Of a stretch of 64,000 bases of DNA, positions 1 to 11,060 are shown in pieces. A program made the translations under genes and the position numbers. The DNA is from Isoetes taiwanensis (Eukaryota; Streptophyta; Lycopodiopsida; Isoetales; Isoetaceae). The stretch spans positions 7,132,413 through 7,196,412 of the forward strand of contig JAJEKV010000003.1 of NCBI GenBank assembly GCA_021234155.1. The letters are read 5' to 3'. Position 1 is the stretch's first letter. Every line of letters begins with the position of its first letter. The notes under the pieces were generated by a model. It worked only from the letters and a program-made list of their open reading frames with translations. It did no database searches and had not been told where the DNA came from.

Positions 1-14
1 TCTCAAAGCGTACC

Positions 15-460
15 TTAAATTGACATAGTCAAAAAATCGAAATCAAAAAAGCACCATTCTTTGCAAAGTCCTACATGCTCAAATATCATTTGCAGCAGCC
101 TATATATGCCACTTTCGTCTTGGTTGAAGCCCGGACTATATTTTGATAACCGTCTTTGCCAAGCATTTTGCTCCAGCCCATAAAAGTTGATGCCTCTGGC
201 GAAGGTGCTCATGAAACCCGGAAGGAATGAAAATAGAATGTTTGAGCACTGTAAATGCCCATGCTATTGCTCTATCAAGCTGTTTTTTCATGAGACATCT
301 TGGCAATGTCAAATCCTTGTAGGCATTACTGTTGCCCTAAATACCTTGTGATGGTAAGCGATGTCAGAAGCGGATACCACATGCGGCCATCTTTGCATGA
401 GCGGAGATCCGCGAGAAAAAGGCTGTGATGGTCTTTAGCTTTCATATCTTTGAACCAAAA
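15..460 (-). pseudogene. Unidentified coding remnant, copy 1
   Basis: I do not recognise this protein. Reading the minus strand gives a protein-like stretch that includes NAWQRRLSKYSPGF (about 190-130) and DESGIYRLLQM. Comparison with the second copy (34545-34970) lets the frame be followed upstream through KQLDRAIAWAFT and FYFHSF. The frame is broken several times, and the two copies are broken at different points, which suggests sequence error over a once-continuous reading frame. No start, stop or domain can be assigned. Confidence 0.35.
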
Positions 461-1282
461 AATGGATAACCCTGAAATATGATTGTCGGAAGAACCTCCA
501 GCGGCTTTTAGGATGATATGCCATAAAAATAGGTGCGGATCAATTGTCTTCTTTCATAGTAATGAGGAAGCGGGGAAAAGAAATACCAAAATCAGAATAG
601 GTTAAGCTCGAGCAAGGTAAATCCTATTAGAACTCAAAATCTTGATAATGTTTTTCGCTCCCTTTCGGTCTTGGACCACCATAGCTGCAAGCGTACCATA
701 GAATAGGCTAAAAAACCCTAAGAAATGACAAAGCGAATCTTGGGAACGGGGCTTGCCATGGCTGGGTTGTGGCATTGAGATGTGATAGCTGAACCGGAAG
801 CTTTACGAAGTGTTATTTTTTTTTTTTTTTCTTCAAAGCGACCTTGGCATCATCCAGGTTTAAGCAATTGACATGCTCCCCTCGCAAACCATTGAAGCCA
901 TCAGCTTTCTTTCTGCTTTCACGCTCTGTTTAGATAGGGCGCGCGTCGTTGCCCTCTTTTTATGTTGAATCTCAAGTCCCTTAGAAAGATGAATTCTCAC
1001 CGTTGGATCTAAAAGTGGTCCATTATAACATTATAATATAAGATTGTTTCAAGCTCGTAGTTTTGATATAACTATTATAGCGAGCATGTTACAAGCTGTT
1101 ATCAAAGGTCTTCAAACTTATGACATTCTTGAGCTGAGGCCGGTTTGAATGCAAGTCAACATGATTGAAGGGTTATCCCATAGTTCGATTATGGTCCTCG
1201 GTGGTGGCTAAGCGGCCTTAAGAACTTCCATATGTGGGGATGAGTATAGGACCTTCAAACTATCAAGGCAAAGCCTGATGGG
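460..1282. other. No gene recognised (460-1282; copy 35000-35790)
   Basis: AT-rich sequence with a T-run at 814-830. No frame is shared by both copies until the hAT segment begins. From about 1020 to 1190 the two copies are nearly identical. The interval probably holds transposon or intergenic sequence upstream of the hAT piece. Confidence 0.4.
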
Positions 1283-1863
1283 ACGATTTGGAGTAACACA
1301 TCAAAAGGCCTATGGAAAGGCTATTTGTATTTGTTTTGCAAGTCGGTTGAAGACACATCAATAATGAAAATTTTTAATATTCTATCTTCTTTACTTATAT
1401 CAAGGGCTAGCGGACCAAGAAAGTTTAGTGAGGATGGTTTAGAAGAATTAATTACCTTTTATGGAACACCAAAAAGAAAGTCAAGGGATCTGAGGAAGGC
1501 ATTGCCTTCAATTGATCACCGAAGTGTGGAGGTGAGTATCACGTTTGGATTACAAAATCCATGCTTTAGCTAATTGGCGACATAAGAGCATGGAAGATGT
1601 TTGTGCTATGATATGATGCTTCAAACCAAACAAAGGAGATGCGTTTCAAAAACATTCTAGCGTTGCTTCAAATTTCTTTAGTTCAATGTGCTAGCAATGC
1701 AATTTGTGAAAACATATTCAGCCATAGAACTAACATCAAAACAAGAGGCGTCCATTGATGGGAACCTGAGTTTAAATGCAAGTCTTTCATTTGTTGTAAA
1801 TCGTTTTGGTAAAAGCAAGAGACTTTGACTTGAGGAAAGAATATAGAATTGTGGAAAGAGGCT
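1283..1863 (+). pseudogene. hAT transposase C-terminal fragment, copy 1
   Basis: The reading frame, split by small frame changes, gives CKSVEDTSIMKIFNILSSLL, then KFSEDGLEELITFYGTP, and later ASNAICE followed by HRTNIKT. hAT transposases end in a dimerisation region with the pattern SNA-x-CE-x3-FS...IKT...RL...LNAL; the same order is seen here. The DDE catalytic core is not adjacent in this copy. The best-preserved copy is at 35790-36381, and three 5'-truncated copies start at 25964, 47980 and 55640, where an LTR interrupts the frame. The fragment is non-functional as read. Confidence 0.6.
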
Positions 1864-1869
1864 GATGTC

Positions 1870-3880
1870 GAATTCGCCTTATCTATCTTGGTGAACCAAG
1901 ATGCTACTTAGTTTAGTAAGTGGCTGATAGTAATGTAATTGACCTAAAATTTTGATATATAGTGGGCTATCTATGTACTACCCACAAAAATGGCTTTGTG
2001 TATTCTCACAATTTTTTTTTTTTTGAAGTCAAGTATATGTATTATATTCAAAGGATAAAATGTTTACATACATACAGTTGAGTCCTTTTGCTACCACTTC
2101 TCGTATCCATGGATAGCAGTCAGGACTACGGGCCTAGTACTCTTTTAGCCTCTCTCGACTTCTTTTCCATAGGATACTCTGGGAGAGAAGGACTAATTTC
2201 CTAGACCCTAATGACACAACTAGGGCGATTCTTGAACAAGAACAACCGGCCTCTTCTCCAAAATATATACTATGGGAGCTAAGTTCTGTCTTTCCACATG
2301 CCCCAAGCGCATCATTGCTTCAAAAATAGGCCCTCGGATATAGCAAAGAAACCGGACACGAGATTACTAGCGACAGAAGGGGAGTAGCCAATCTAGCGGT
2401 CCTTTGCCAAACTAGAACATGATCCTCTTTATGCTCCCTAGCAGAAGATTGTGTTGATCCCATCAGGTAGCTGCGGCAATACTATAGGGGTGCCTCATGC
2501 AATGAGGCACTTTCGACCTTCTTTTACCAACGAAAGAAAGGGGCACCCAGCTAGAATCGACCCCCCCACGACCCATCGCATCTAGCCATGCGAGGCCTTG
2601 TCTTCTGCAAGACCAAGAATGTAACCTTTCTAGGGTCTCGCCCACTAGAAGTCCATGAGCTTTTGAAAGCTGTCCCATTCTGCGCGGACTACCAATTCTC
2701 AAGCCACCCCTTTTGGGAAAGGGAGCGGGCCCTGCTAATTGTTAGACAAAACTGACCACCGCATTTTTTGAAACATTTTACCTTGAAATGCGAAGTGCTC
2801 ATCTTACGTCCCCTTTGTGCAGCTCTTGCGGATACTAGCACCCGGCATAAAGAAAAGGTTCTGAGAATAGTACTATAGATGCCAACAAGCGTCTTCTTCT
2901 CGGTTGTCATAATACTACGAGGGGGCCTTGGTTGTTTCGATGTCATGTCTAACACCAAGCTAATCTTGAAGATCCCTTTCTTTTTTTCTATTTGGGAATT
3001 TTGTGCTTGAAGAGTGGTTCCTTCTTCTTATGGCAACACATACTACTGAGGGTTGTTTATATCGTTTCACGGAATCGCATCCCTTCTCCCGGCCGGACCA
3101 CTTTCCTTACCAAAGAGCGAGATCAATGGCGAGAAAAGGAGCACTCTGTTTTTAGATAGAAAGTAAAAAAAAGTTTACTAATCTTTGTCAATAATTCTCT
3201 CAATGTATGATGGCGGCGTTATGCTTGATTATTATACCACTGGATTCTGTACAAAGGTACCATTTTAGATGATTCTCATCCATAGGTGAAACCAATTGAA
3301 CATCGTGAAACCAATTGAACATCTGATCTTTTACATTTTGGCGGTATAGATATATTATCGGGGAGACTTAAATGCATCAACTCTTAGGTTAACATTTGGG
3401 TCAAGATGAATTCTTTAGAGCGACTTTCTTTGTGAAACAATATGTTAACCATCGACATTGCTGGCGAAACCTTGGCCCCCTTGGATTACTAGTAGTATAC
3501 TTTAATTTTTTGTCTTTGGGAAAATCAAATGGGATCTGTTATGAATTTTGTTTTGCGAGGAGCGACCCGATTCAAAATTATAATTTCCGATTAAGTGAAA
3601 ACTTCGGGGAAATTTTCCGATAGGAGGAAAAAGGTTTTATTTATTTGCCTAGCTATGAGAGTTATTTGGAGGGCTCTCTTCAATGGTCGTCATCATCTAA
3701 TCGTCTATCATGCTTGTCGTGATGAGGATTAAAGATTCAAATCTTTCACCTTAAGGCAAATCCTTCACGTTGAAGGCAATACTAGCGATTAGATGATTCA
3801 TCATTTTACCTATTCTTTTTATGGTTCTTTTTGCACATCTTCCTATGTACCACACAAAGCTAATTACTATACTAGGTTTA
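1870..3880. other. No gene recognised; hairpin and short duplication (copy 36390-38310)
   Basis: The first part (to about 3140) is also found at 26330-27635 and 56015-57285. A minus-strand frame containing MGQLSKAHGLLVG and ETLERLHSWSCRRQG (about 2690-2570) is recognisable in several copies but is not identifiable. A hairpin is at 2490-2510. A 19 bp direct duplication ending in ACCAATTGAACATC occupies 3286-3322. From 3140 to 3880 I see AT-rich sequence with no supported gene. Confidence 0.4.
2490..2510. repeat. Perfect 9 bp-arm hairpin, copy 1 of 4
   Basis: Arms GTGCCTCAT and ATGAGGCAC flank a 3-base loop. The hairpin is conserved without change at 26982-27002, 37013-37033 and 56647-56667, while neighbouring bases differ among copies. 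No T-run follows, so it is not a typical RNA polymerase III or bacterial-type terminator. Function unknown. Confidence 0.6.
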
Positions 3881-5000
3881 AATTACAGCATGTACCACTT
3901 TCACGGTAGGCCTACTAGCGATTACGATTTTTCGTGAAAATATGGTAGAGCCGCTAGTCGCGATTCTGGAAACAAACCTAACCCTTATTTCGACTACTTT
4001 GAGAAGAAATGAGGGATAAAAGAAGGAATGGCTATGGCGGGGAAGAATCCTTGCCCATTTCACGGCAACCGTTGGATCAAACTTCGTTTGGTATGTTGCT
4101 AATTTCAGTTCATGTGATGCTAATATGTTGCTTAAAATCTTGGCGATACTTATGCGGGAACTTCCTTTCTCCAAACTCAATAAGCATTTTTGCGGTGGTC
4201 CTCTGTTAATCCGTGCGGAAGGTCCACATCACAATGTTGAAGTCGTTTTGACATCACAAGATATATCTTGCGGATGGGTGGAATCTGTTTACCTGGGAGG
4301 GCGGGGGTATGGAAAAAGGGGACATTCTTTTACGCAAGCTTTTTGAATGTAAAAGCTGCAAAAAGAGAAATAGAGAATAAAAGGATGCCCTCTACTAATT
4401 TAGGGAACTTCTTATATGCAAATTCTTTTGAGGATTTGGATGAAGAGGTGAAATGTAGTAGAAGAACCAAGGAAGGAATGCAACATGAAATTGAGGAAGC
4501 ATTACAATCTGCAAGGGAAGAGGCTTAGTGATCGATATCATATCATAAAATTCCGCCTTTGGAATTTGCAAGGCGGCCGGATGTGTAGGTTTTTGTTGTA
4601 AGTTTATACGCTTATCTACATTTTGCCTCGTTATTCTAACAAACACATACATGATTTCTTTGTAGTCCCTTAGAAGCCCTTTGCGACCAATATTTACGTA
4701 AAAATGGAGGCATTGTGAATGTTGTTATTCACGGTTGCAAGCGAGAAGCGGGTTATATGGCGATGTTATTCTAAGAGTCAAGCTAGTTTTGGTGCGGGAT
4801 GGAGTGAGTTACGTTTGTTGCATCATTATAAAAGAGGATGATTGGGCCTTGTTGGAAGTGACAAGCGAGAATGCCATTACTATGCATATCTACCACTCTA
4901 ACAATCCTTCTACTCTACCACGAAGTTCTAAACCGTTCTTGAGAAACATCGAACCGGCTCCCACACTAGTACATAGAGTTCAACATTCTAGTTTTATATA
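3880..5000 (+). pseudogene. Unidentified gene, plus-strand arm of an inverted pair
   Basis: I cannot name the product. The plus strand encodes a recognisable series: NMLLK-like start, then LPFSKLNKHF, CGGPLLIRAEGPHHNVEVV (about 4185-4250), DISCGWVESVYLGGRGYGKR (4260-4320), RGHSF, an acidic FEDLDEEV segment, a helix-rich EIEEALQSAREEA end (to 4528), and after an apparent intron ending at about 4663, LYGDVILRV and ALLEVTSENAITMHIYHSNN (4755-4905). A diverged copy with the same order lies on the minus strand at 9620-10610. That two arms keep the same residues supports a real former protein. Stops and frame changes break it. The second segment copy lost this arm. Confidence 0.5.
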
Positions 5001-5024
5001 GAGTTCTACATAGAGTACCCGGAC

Positions 5025-5460
5025 AAGGTAGTTTTATATACAACAAAAGCTTTGTTGAGTAAAATATTCATGTCAATATAATTCTTTGATGGCCTAGAAA
5101 CATATGTTTTTATAGCCCGGTATATACAAAATGTGAATTAGTAGATCAAGGGGCGGTTCTTCAATATCTTGGACATATAAAAGATATAATGTGATTTGGT
5201 GGAATGCCATGATACTTGCATATGGCCATCTTGGCTTTGGTGTGGGCGCTCTCTTTCTGAGAGAAGAAAATGCAACCCGAAGGCTTGATACTTAGTTTTA
5301 TGTACAACAAAACCTTTGTTGAGTAAAATATTCATGTCCATATAATTCTTGATGGCCTAGAAACATATGTTTTTATAGCCCACGGTATATACAAAATGTG
5401 AATTGTTGGATCAAGGGGCGGTTCTACAATATCTTTGGACATATAAAAGGTATGATGTGA
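5025..5460. repeat. Tandem direct duplication of about 165 bp
   Basis: The block 5025-5190, beginning at the GTAGTTTTATATACAAC motif, recurs at 5293-5460 with a few changes, so the period is about 265 bp. The spacer (5195-5290) is itself repeated at 6135-6240 (GGAATGCCATGATACTTGCA). The layout of direct repeats around a short spacer resembles a TRIM or a nested MITE, but no primer-binding site or target-site duplication is visible. Confidence 0.6.
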
Positions 5461-6793
5461 TGAGTGATGATTTTAGTGGTACTATATCGTAATATGGGTA
5501 TCACTATTTTGGCGATAATCTTATATTGAAACTTTTTGGAAGGCGATAAATTTTGTCCCTTCAAAATTTACGTAGTGCATGTGGCGATAAATATTAATCA
5601 CAAAAGTATTTGTTTAGTATTTGTCCGCGATGTCTAAAATCTTACCATAGTATTGTTGTCATGGCAACATAATGGCACACATAAGAGCCACTAATAATGT
5701 AAGTAAGCCCCCATTTACCTTTGCTTACGTATATGAGAATACTATTTTTCTCAAATGTGATTGTATCCCATGGTAAAGACATCAAATGGTATGGCTTTAT
5801 CATGTTCTATAGACATTTAAGGCATAGGTAAATAAAAATTCAAAACTGCATCTCTATACTCCCAGACTATATGAAATTGGTAACTCTATATTCTTTAAGT
5901 AGGCCATCTGTTTTGAGATTTATGAATTGAGATTATTGATAGAAGTGAAAAAACTCCTTCTTGAGTCCATATAGTTGGCGATTGTGGTAGAAGAGGAAAA
6001 GCTTCTCCAAAAAGTTGGCGAATTAATCTCACTATTTACTAAAGGGAAACCTACTAAGCATAGTGGCAAATTTTTAAAAATCCAAAAATATAGCAATTTT
6101 TTAGATAAATAGCCACTAAAATCAACCTTTGGATGTGATTTTTGTGGAATGCCATGATACTTGCATATGGCCATCTTGGCTTTGGTGTGGAGGTTCTCTT
6201 TCTCTGAGGAAGAAAATGCAACTAGAAGTCTTGATATGGCCACTCTTGTTAGTTTTCTTGCTAGATATGCTTTGCTTTAGGCGATTGTAAAACAATTCAT
6301 GCTTGCATTGTTGTTGGTGGTTTCGTATGTTAGAAGTTTGACTCAAACAACCAAATTCATATTTCCCTTGCTAATATATATTGTAAATCCGGTGGTTGGA
6401 GAAACAAGATCTCTACTAAACCTCGTGAGTTTATTATTTTGGATGATGGAAGTTTATTATTTTGGGCATCGTAGGGATGTTTTCATGATCGTAACAAGAT
6501 CTTTACTTTTCGAGGGGGGGGCAAGATATTTACTAGATTTCCATAGATTATTGCTTTATTTCATTAGTAGGTGATCACATATGTTTCTCTATTGTCAATA
6601 AATACAATAATAATAACTCAAAGGTAGATACTTTTCTGTGGTTTAAATAGGTAGGCAAAACAAAATTTTAATATTTGCATTTGTTATTCTTGTGGATAAA
6701 TGGCAAATAATATAGACAAATAATTGATGCCTCGCATCACTCATTTTACAAACATGTACACAAAATTAAGTAAACCAAACAATAATAAGATGG
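5460..6793. other. No gene recognised
   Basis: AT-rich sequence present only in copy 1. A 91-codon open stretch on + (6299-6574) is hydrophobic, with LALLLVVSYV and LLNLVSLLFW, and resembles a membrane segment, but there is no second copy to test it and no family match. The repeat of the 5195-5290 spacer lies at 6135-6240. Confidence 0.3.
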
Positions 6794-7285
6794 TATTACA
6801 AGAATAGTAACTCATATTATGACAACGGGTTAATTAACTTTTAGCATAATCCTTGGAGTTTTATTTAAGTTAATTAATGCAACTCTTGTGCTAAAGACAC
6901 AACTTACAACTTGTAAAGATAGTGCATGGAGGATAGATCGGCAAGAAAAATAAGCGGTAGAATTTAGATCTTCAATGATTCACCATAAAAATTTTCAAAG
7001 CGAGCACTTCTTGGCGGTGGGGAAGCGGAGACCACTATGATATGTTTGCATAAGTGCATTGTCATTTTGCATATCAACGGGAAGGCTTATTGCTTTTGAA
7101 TTTGAAACAACAACATAAGTGCATTATTATTTTCAAACTTTGATATTCCTTTTTTTAAATTATGCTGACGAAAAGCCCAACAATATTTGGGCACTTTTTC
7201 TAATAATTATAGAATGTTAGAACTAACCTTGCCATGACACCATGCGATGCTTTTGCATTGTGAGTAATAAGTTTGTTATATGAAC

Positions 7286-7670
7286 TGGTATATAGCGGGC
7301 CCATGGTAGGCCATTTCGAGTATTCAAATCTTGAATGTGCACGTAGGCGTTCAGAACAGCGGCATAAATGGGTAAAGCGACTATTCATAAACATCTAGGC
7401 GGTTTTGCCCGGTTGGCTAAGGGCATGTCGGTTAGGAGCGTTACGGTTAGTATCGAGCAATGGTATAGCCTTGGATGCTTTCGAGGGCGAGCATAGTTCT
7501 AGCGAGAGAAGCATATGCGGGCCCATGGTAGACCGCTCGAGTATTCAAATCTTGAATGTGCCTGTGGGGCGTTCCCGAGACACCGGCATAAATGGGTAGA
7601 AGCGACTATTCATAAATGTCTAGACGGTTTTGCCCAGTTGGCTAAGGGCATGTCGGTTAGGAACGTTACA
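7286..7670 (+). mobile_element. TRIM-like retrotransposon (two short LTRs plus PBS motif)
   Basis: Two direct repeats of about 155 bp, 7286-7444 and 7513-7670, share GCGGGCCCATGGTAG, GAGTATTCAAATCTTGAATG and CTAAGGGCATGTCGGTTAGG. They surround only about 68 bp. The left repeat is followed at once by GGTTAGTATCGAGC (7445-7458), close to TGGTATCAGAGC, the plant initiator-Met tRNA primer-binding site. A purine-rich AGCGAGAGAAG precedes the right repeat (7500-7511). The left repeat starts with TG and the right one ends in CA. The corresponding site in the second segment copy (38880) is empty. Size and layout fit terminal-repeat retrotransposons in miniature. The target-site duplication is unclear. 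Confidence 0.65.
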
Positions 7671-7726
7671 TAGTAGAGTAACTAACATTGCAATGCATTG
7701 AGCCAATTAAATGCAGATCGATCCGA

Positions 7727-8904
7727 CGGATCGCGATTCTCGAGCCAGACGAGCATGCAAGAGTTGCATGCGTTGCCTGCATGCATTGCATGCATTTCGG
7801 GCCTCTCATCCGGTTAGGGGATCGCTATTTCTTCACGCATGCGCCTTGACTTCTCATCGGGCTTTCTCTTAGCCCGGCCGGTGTTTCGAGGTTATGTTCT
7901 ATGCTCTCATGCGGAGGAAGGGCTTCCTCTTGCATGGGTTGACCTTTCGTGGCATTTCCTATCATTCTTGTTTTCTCTTGACTGACCTTTCTGGCGTATC
8001 CCTTCTGGCGTTTCTTATCGTTCTCGGTTCTCTTCTACCTTGGCTGCGTTGACCTTTCTGGCGCATCCCTTCTGGCGTTTCCTATCTTTTTCTCGTATCT
8101 CTTCCTATCCTTCGTCTCGCTTCTACCTCGGCATTCCTCCACTATGGGGCAATTCTTGAGCCTTCATCCGGATCGGCGGGAAGTTCTCTTCTTCGAGGCG
8201 TTGTTGTGTCATGCGGTCGCGGCTTCGAGAATCGAGCGGTCGATCCAAACCGGATCGCGATTCTCGAGCCAGACGAGCATGCAAAGTTACATCGTTGCTG
8301 CATGCATTGCATGCATTTCGGACCTCTCATCCGGTTAGGGGATCGCTATTTCTTCTGCATTAAGCCTTGACTTCTCATCGGCGCTTTCTCTTAGCCCGGC
8401 CGGTGTTTTGAGGGTTATGTTCTATGCTCTCTCCCTCCCTCCCTCCCTTAAGTATTTTGTTTATATATGTTGTTGGCGTGGCGCGGCGCTTTAATCGACC
8501 CTCGCTTTTTCGAGGTTTTGTTCTTCTCTATTGTGTTTTGTGGTCTTATGCGGTGCAGGGCGTTGCCGCGGCGTTGGTTTCTTTTTGGGCGTGGGTTTTG
8601 GGAAGTTTAGCGGCCGGCGTTGTCTAAGCCCTTTGCCTGGGGCTTATCGCTAGGGTTTTCCGTCGAAAACCGAAGAGTGAGGTTTTTAATCCGTGATAAG
8701 CCTAAGCGGGTACACTAACCAAACATCTATGATATATTTTTGTATTTTTGGGGTCAGTGTTATTTGGATATTCCCTGTATTTTTGTTTTGGGTAGCTTGC
8801 GATATCGCAGCTACCACTCTCTCATTTAATTACAACTTCTTTGGGATGAATAGAAAAGCCCCATCCATTGGGCGTTGTTGTGTCATGCAGTCGCGACTCG
8901 AGAA
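7727..8904. mobile_element. 1.18 kb insertion with internal duplication, type unresolved
   Basis: This block is absent at the matching site in copy 2 (38930, AATTAAAT joined directly to CTGCCTTAG). It is built from two related units: 7727-8232 and 8233-8904. Each starts GATCC...GGATCGCGATTCTCGAG and ends with GCGTTGTTGTGTCATGC followed by a CGAGAAT string; the first ~180 bases of the units match well. A (CCCT)n tract is at 8431-8450. The second unit contains GGTTTTCCGTCGAAAAC and TTTTTAATCCG (8654-8695), which resembles the LINE 3' end at 34200-34240. A 3-base AAT flank could be a target duplication. GC content and CG density exceed the surroundings. No coding region is supported. Confidence 0.5.
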
Positions 8905-9620
8905 TCTGCCTTAGAAGCAAAGACTAAACACATTTGTTGTATGAGATGCTAGGCTATTGAATCAAATATAGAAATGTATTGGATAGAGAAAATGCTTTGT
9001 GAACTTCGAAGATGAAGTCGAGGAGGCATAAACATATAGGCGTTTAAAGTAAAAAGCGATAGGGATGCAACCACAATCAAGAGTCAAGATTGTGGGTCTT
9101 GGGGGTTGGATAAAAGGCGCATGTAGTGCCTCATGGAAGTGCCTCTAAGTATGGCTCATGGCACCAATTCAATGAACAATTAGTTAGTATATTAGTAAAA
9201 CTTTGAATATCTAATCGTTTTTGCGAAAATCGTTGGACAACCAAAGCTAAGTGCGGGAATAGGCATGTCTGGCACAACTTGAAGCAGTCGGAGACCCAAA
9301 CTCAAGCTGGAATGAAATGCCTAAAATTTATATTCAGCATATAATGAAACTAAAATCGGATTGATGAAGACAATCCTAGTAGTTCAGAATAAAAGTCGGG
9401 ACAGGATATTTTATAAAGTCTGAAGCGCCTTAAGTGTTAGGCATATGAAAGCAGAGGCTGTCAGCGGACCTACATATCTTTGCGGTTGTGCAATGTTAGA
9501 AATGCGAAATTTTGAAAATGGCTTAAAATGAGGATACTCACGTATGTGTTTGCTTGCTTTTTGGTAGATACCCTCTTTTTGGCGTTGCCATTAAAAGCGT
9601 TTTCAGCTCTTTATAAAAAT
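8905..9620. other. No gene recognised (copy 38930-39640)
   Basis: AT-rich, present in both segment copies with small differences. No frame is shared by both. It lies immediately downstream of the minus-strand arm at 9620-10610 and could be its 3' untranslated or intergenic DNA. Confidence 0.35.
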
Positions 9621-10610
9621 GAGCTAGTTAGAAGAATTTTTAGAGTGGTAGATATGGATAGTAATGGCATTACGGCTTGTCACTTCCAACAAGGCCAGAT
9701 CATCCTTTTTAATCCTATGCGACAAGCGAGAAATCATTCCATCCAGCTCCAAAACTAGTAAGTGTAGAGTAACATCTCCATATAATTTGTTTCTTTTTGA
9801 ACCCGGGGCTGCAACTTTCACAATTCCTCAGTTTTTCTTTGAAATGTTGGTGCAAAGCGGCTTTGGAGGCGACTATAAAATGTGCGTGATTGTTATAAAA
9901 AAGCCAGGCGAGAATGCATATAACTTAATAAGATAAATTACAACAAAAAAACCTACATTTCTTAGCCTCATGATTATTATCGTGAATTTCATGATATGAT
10001 ATCGATAAGGAAGCCCCTCCCTTGCGGCTTATCTTGTTTCCTCAAATTTTTCGAGAATTTGGATGAAGAGGAGTTCCTCTTTTTTTTCCTTAGAGGACAT
10101 CCTTTTTTTTCTCTATGACTCTAACCCATAGCAATTTCGTTCAAAAAGCTTGCAAAAGAATGTCCCCTTCTTCCATGCCCTCCTCTGTTCAAACATACTC
10201 CATCCATGCAAGACATATTTTGTGATCTTTGTTTCACAACTTCAACATTGTGATGTGAACCTTTTGGTCCTCGGATTAACAGAGAACCCTTTGCACAAAT
10301 GCTTATTGAGTTTGGAAAAGGAAGCTCTGCATAAGTATCGCCAAGATTTTTAAGCAACATATTAAGCGTTACAAAAAATTGAATCGGCAATTTACCAAAT
10401 GAAGTTTAAATCCAGCGGTGGCTGTAAAATGGGCAAGGATTCTTCTGCCATAGCGGATTCGTTCTTTTCTCCCTCATTTTTTTTCTCAGCGTCGTCGAGT
10501 GAAGATTAGGTTTGGCCATAATCGGGCTCTACCATATCAGCATATCAGCATCATTAAAATGCAAAATCATTACCGTGACAGTGGTATATGGGATAATTTT
10601 AGATCTAAAA
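9620..10610 (-). pseudogene. Unidentified gene, minus-strand arm of an inverted pair, copy 1
   Basis: Reading the minus strand gives NMLLKNLGDTYAELPFP, then SLLIRGPKGSHHNVEVV, SQNMSCMDGVCLNRGGHG and RRGHSFASF (10360-10140). After an AT-rich stretch with intron-like character come KLYGDVTLHLLVLELDGM and LALLEVTSRNAITIHIYHSK (9790-9640). The same elements in the same order occur on the plus strand at 3880-5000, at clearly lower identity than between segment duplicates, so this pairing predates the 30 kb duplication. The Cys/His-containing block could bind metal, but no known zinc-finger spacing is evident. Function unknown. Confidence 0.5.
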
Positions 10611-11060
10611 TGTAGGTTACTAAAATTAGAATGATTGTAGGTTACTAGACCTAGGCATTTACATTTGTCTGAGAGAAGGCTTTAATTTGGGCTTTTGGAC
10701 AAATTTCTATTTGTTCTTTCTTTTTTCAATATTTTTGTTTGAATGGCAAGTGGAGGAGAATAGCTTTGTTTCCATGGTATAATACAAAACTTATGTAGCT
10801 GGTTGAGTAGCAAAGGATTAGAAGCGTTAATCAATGTTAATGTTAACATTAATGTGTAGCTCCTCAAATGTGTGGTCTCTTGTTCAGCATTGCACGAGGC
10901 GAGAATAGAATAGAAACGAGGGTTTGGTTTTGTTAGTGAAGTTTTAGACTTATTTAAGAAGGTTGTAGATATTAAATTATACAAATGAAGAAGGAAAGGG
11001 TGATAACTTCATACTAATTAGGCAAAGCGACTAGGCATATTTTTTCTACATTTTGGACTT
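10610..11060. other. No gene recognised (copy 40610-41055)
   Basis: AT-rich spacer present in both copies. It contains a short palindrome around GTTAAC (about 10838-10853). A minus-strand open stretch (10682-10984) is not kept in the second copy and is probably chance. Confidence 0.35.

Noticed and set aside
2463-2958. A specific known protein in the minus-strand cluster with ETLERLHSWSCRRQG
   Set aside because: The frame recurs in several copies, but I recognise no family, and the copies diverge in frame at both ends, so no gene name was given.
6299-6574. Hydrophobic 91-codon membrane protein
   Set aside because: Single copy, no start context, no family match, AT-rich composition that readily gives Leu/Phe/Ile codons.
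8431-8450. Telomere-type repeat
   Set aside because: The tract is (CCCT)n with only four or five units, not the plant TTTAGGG repeat.
7727-8904. Ribosomal DNA or organellar origin for the GC-rich block
   Set aside because: No rRNA core motifs or organellar genes could be matched; the block has internal duplications and an empty site, fitting a mobile insertion.
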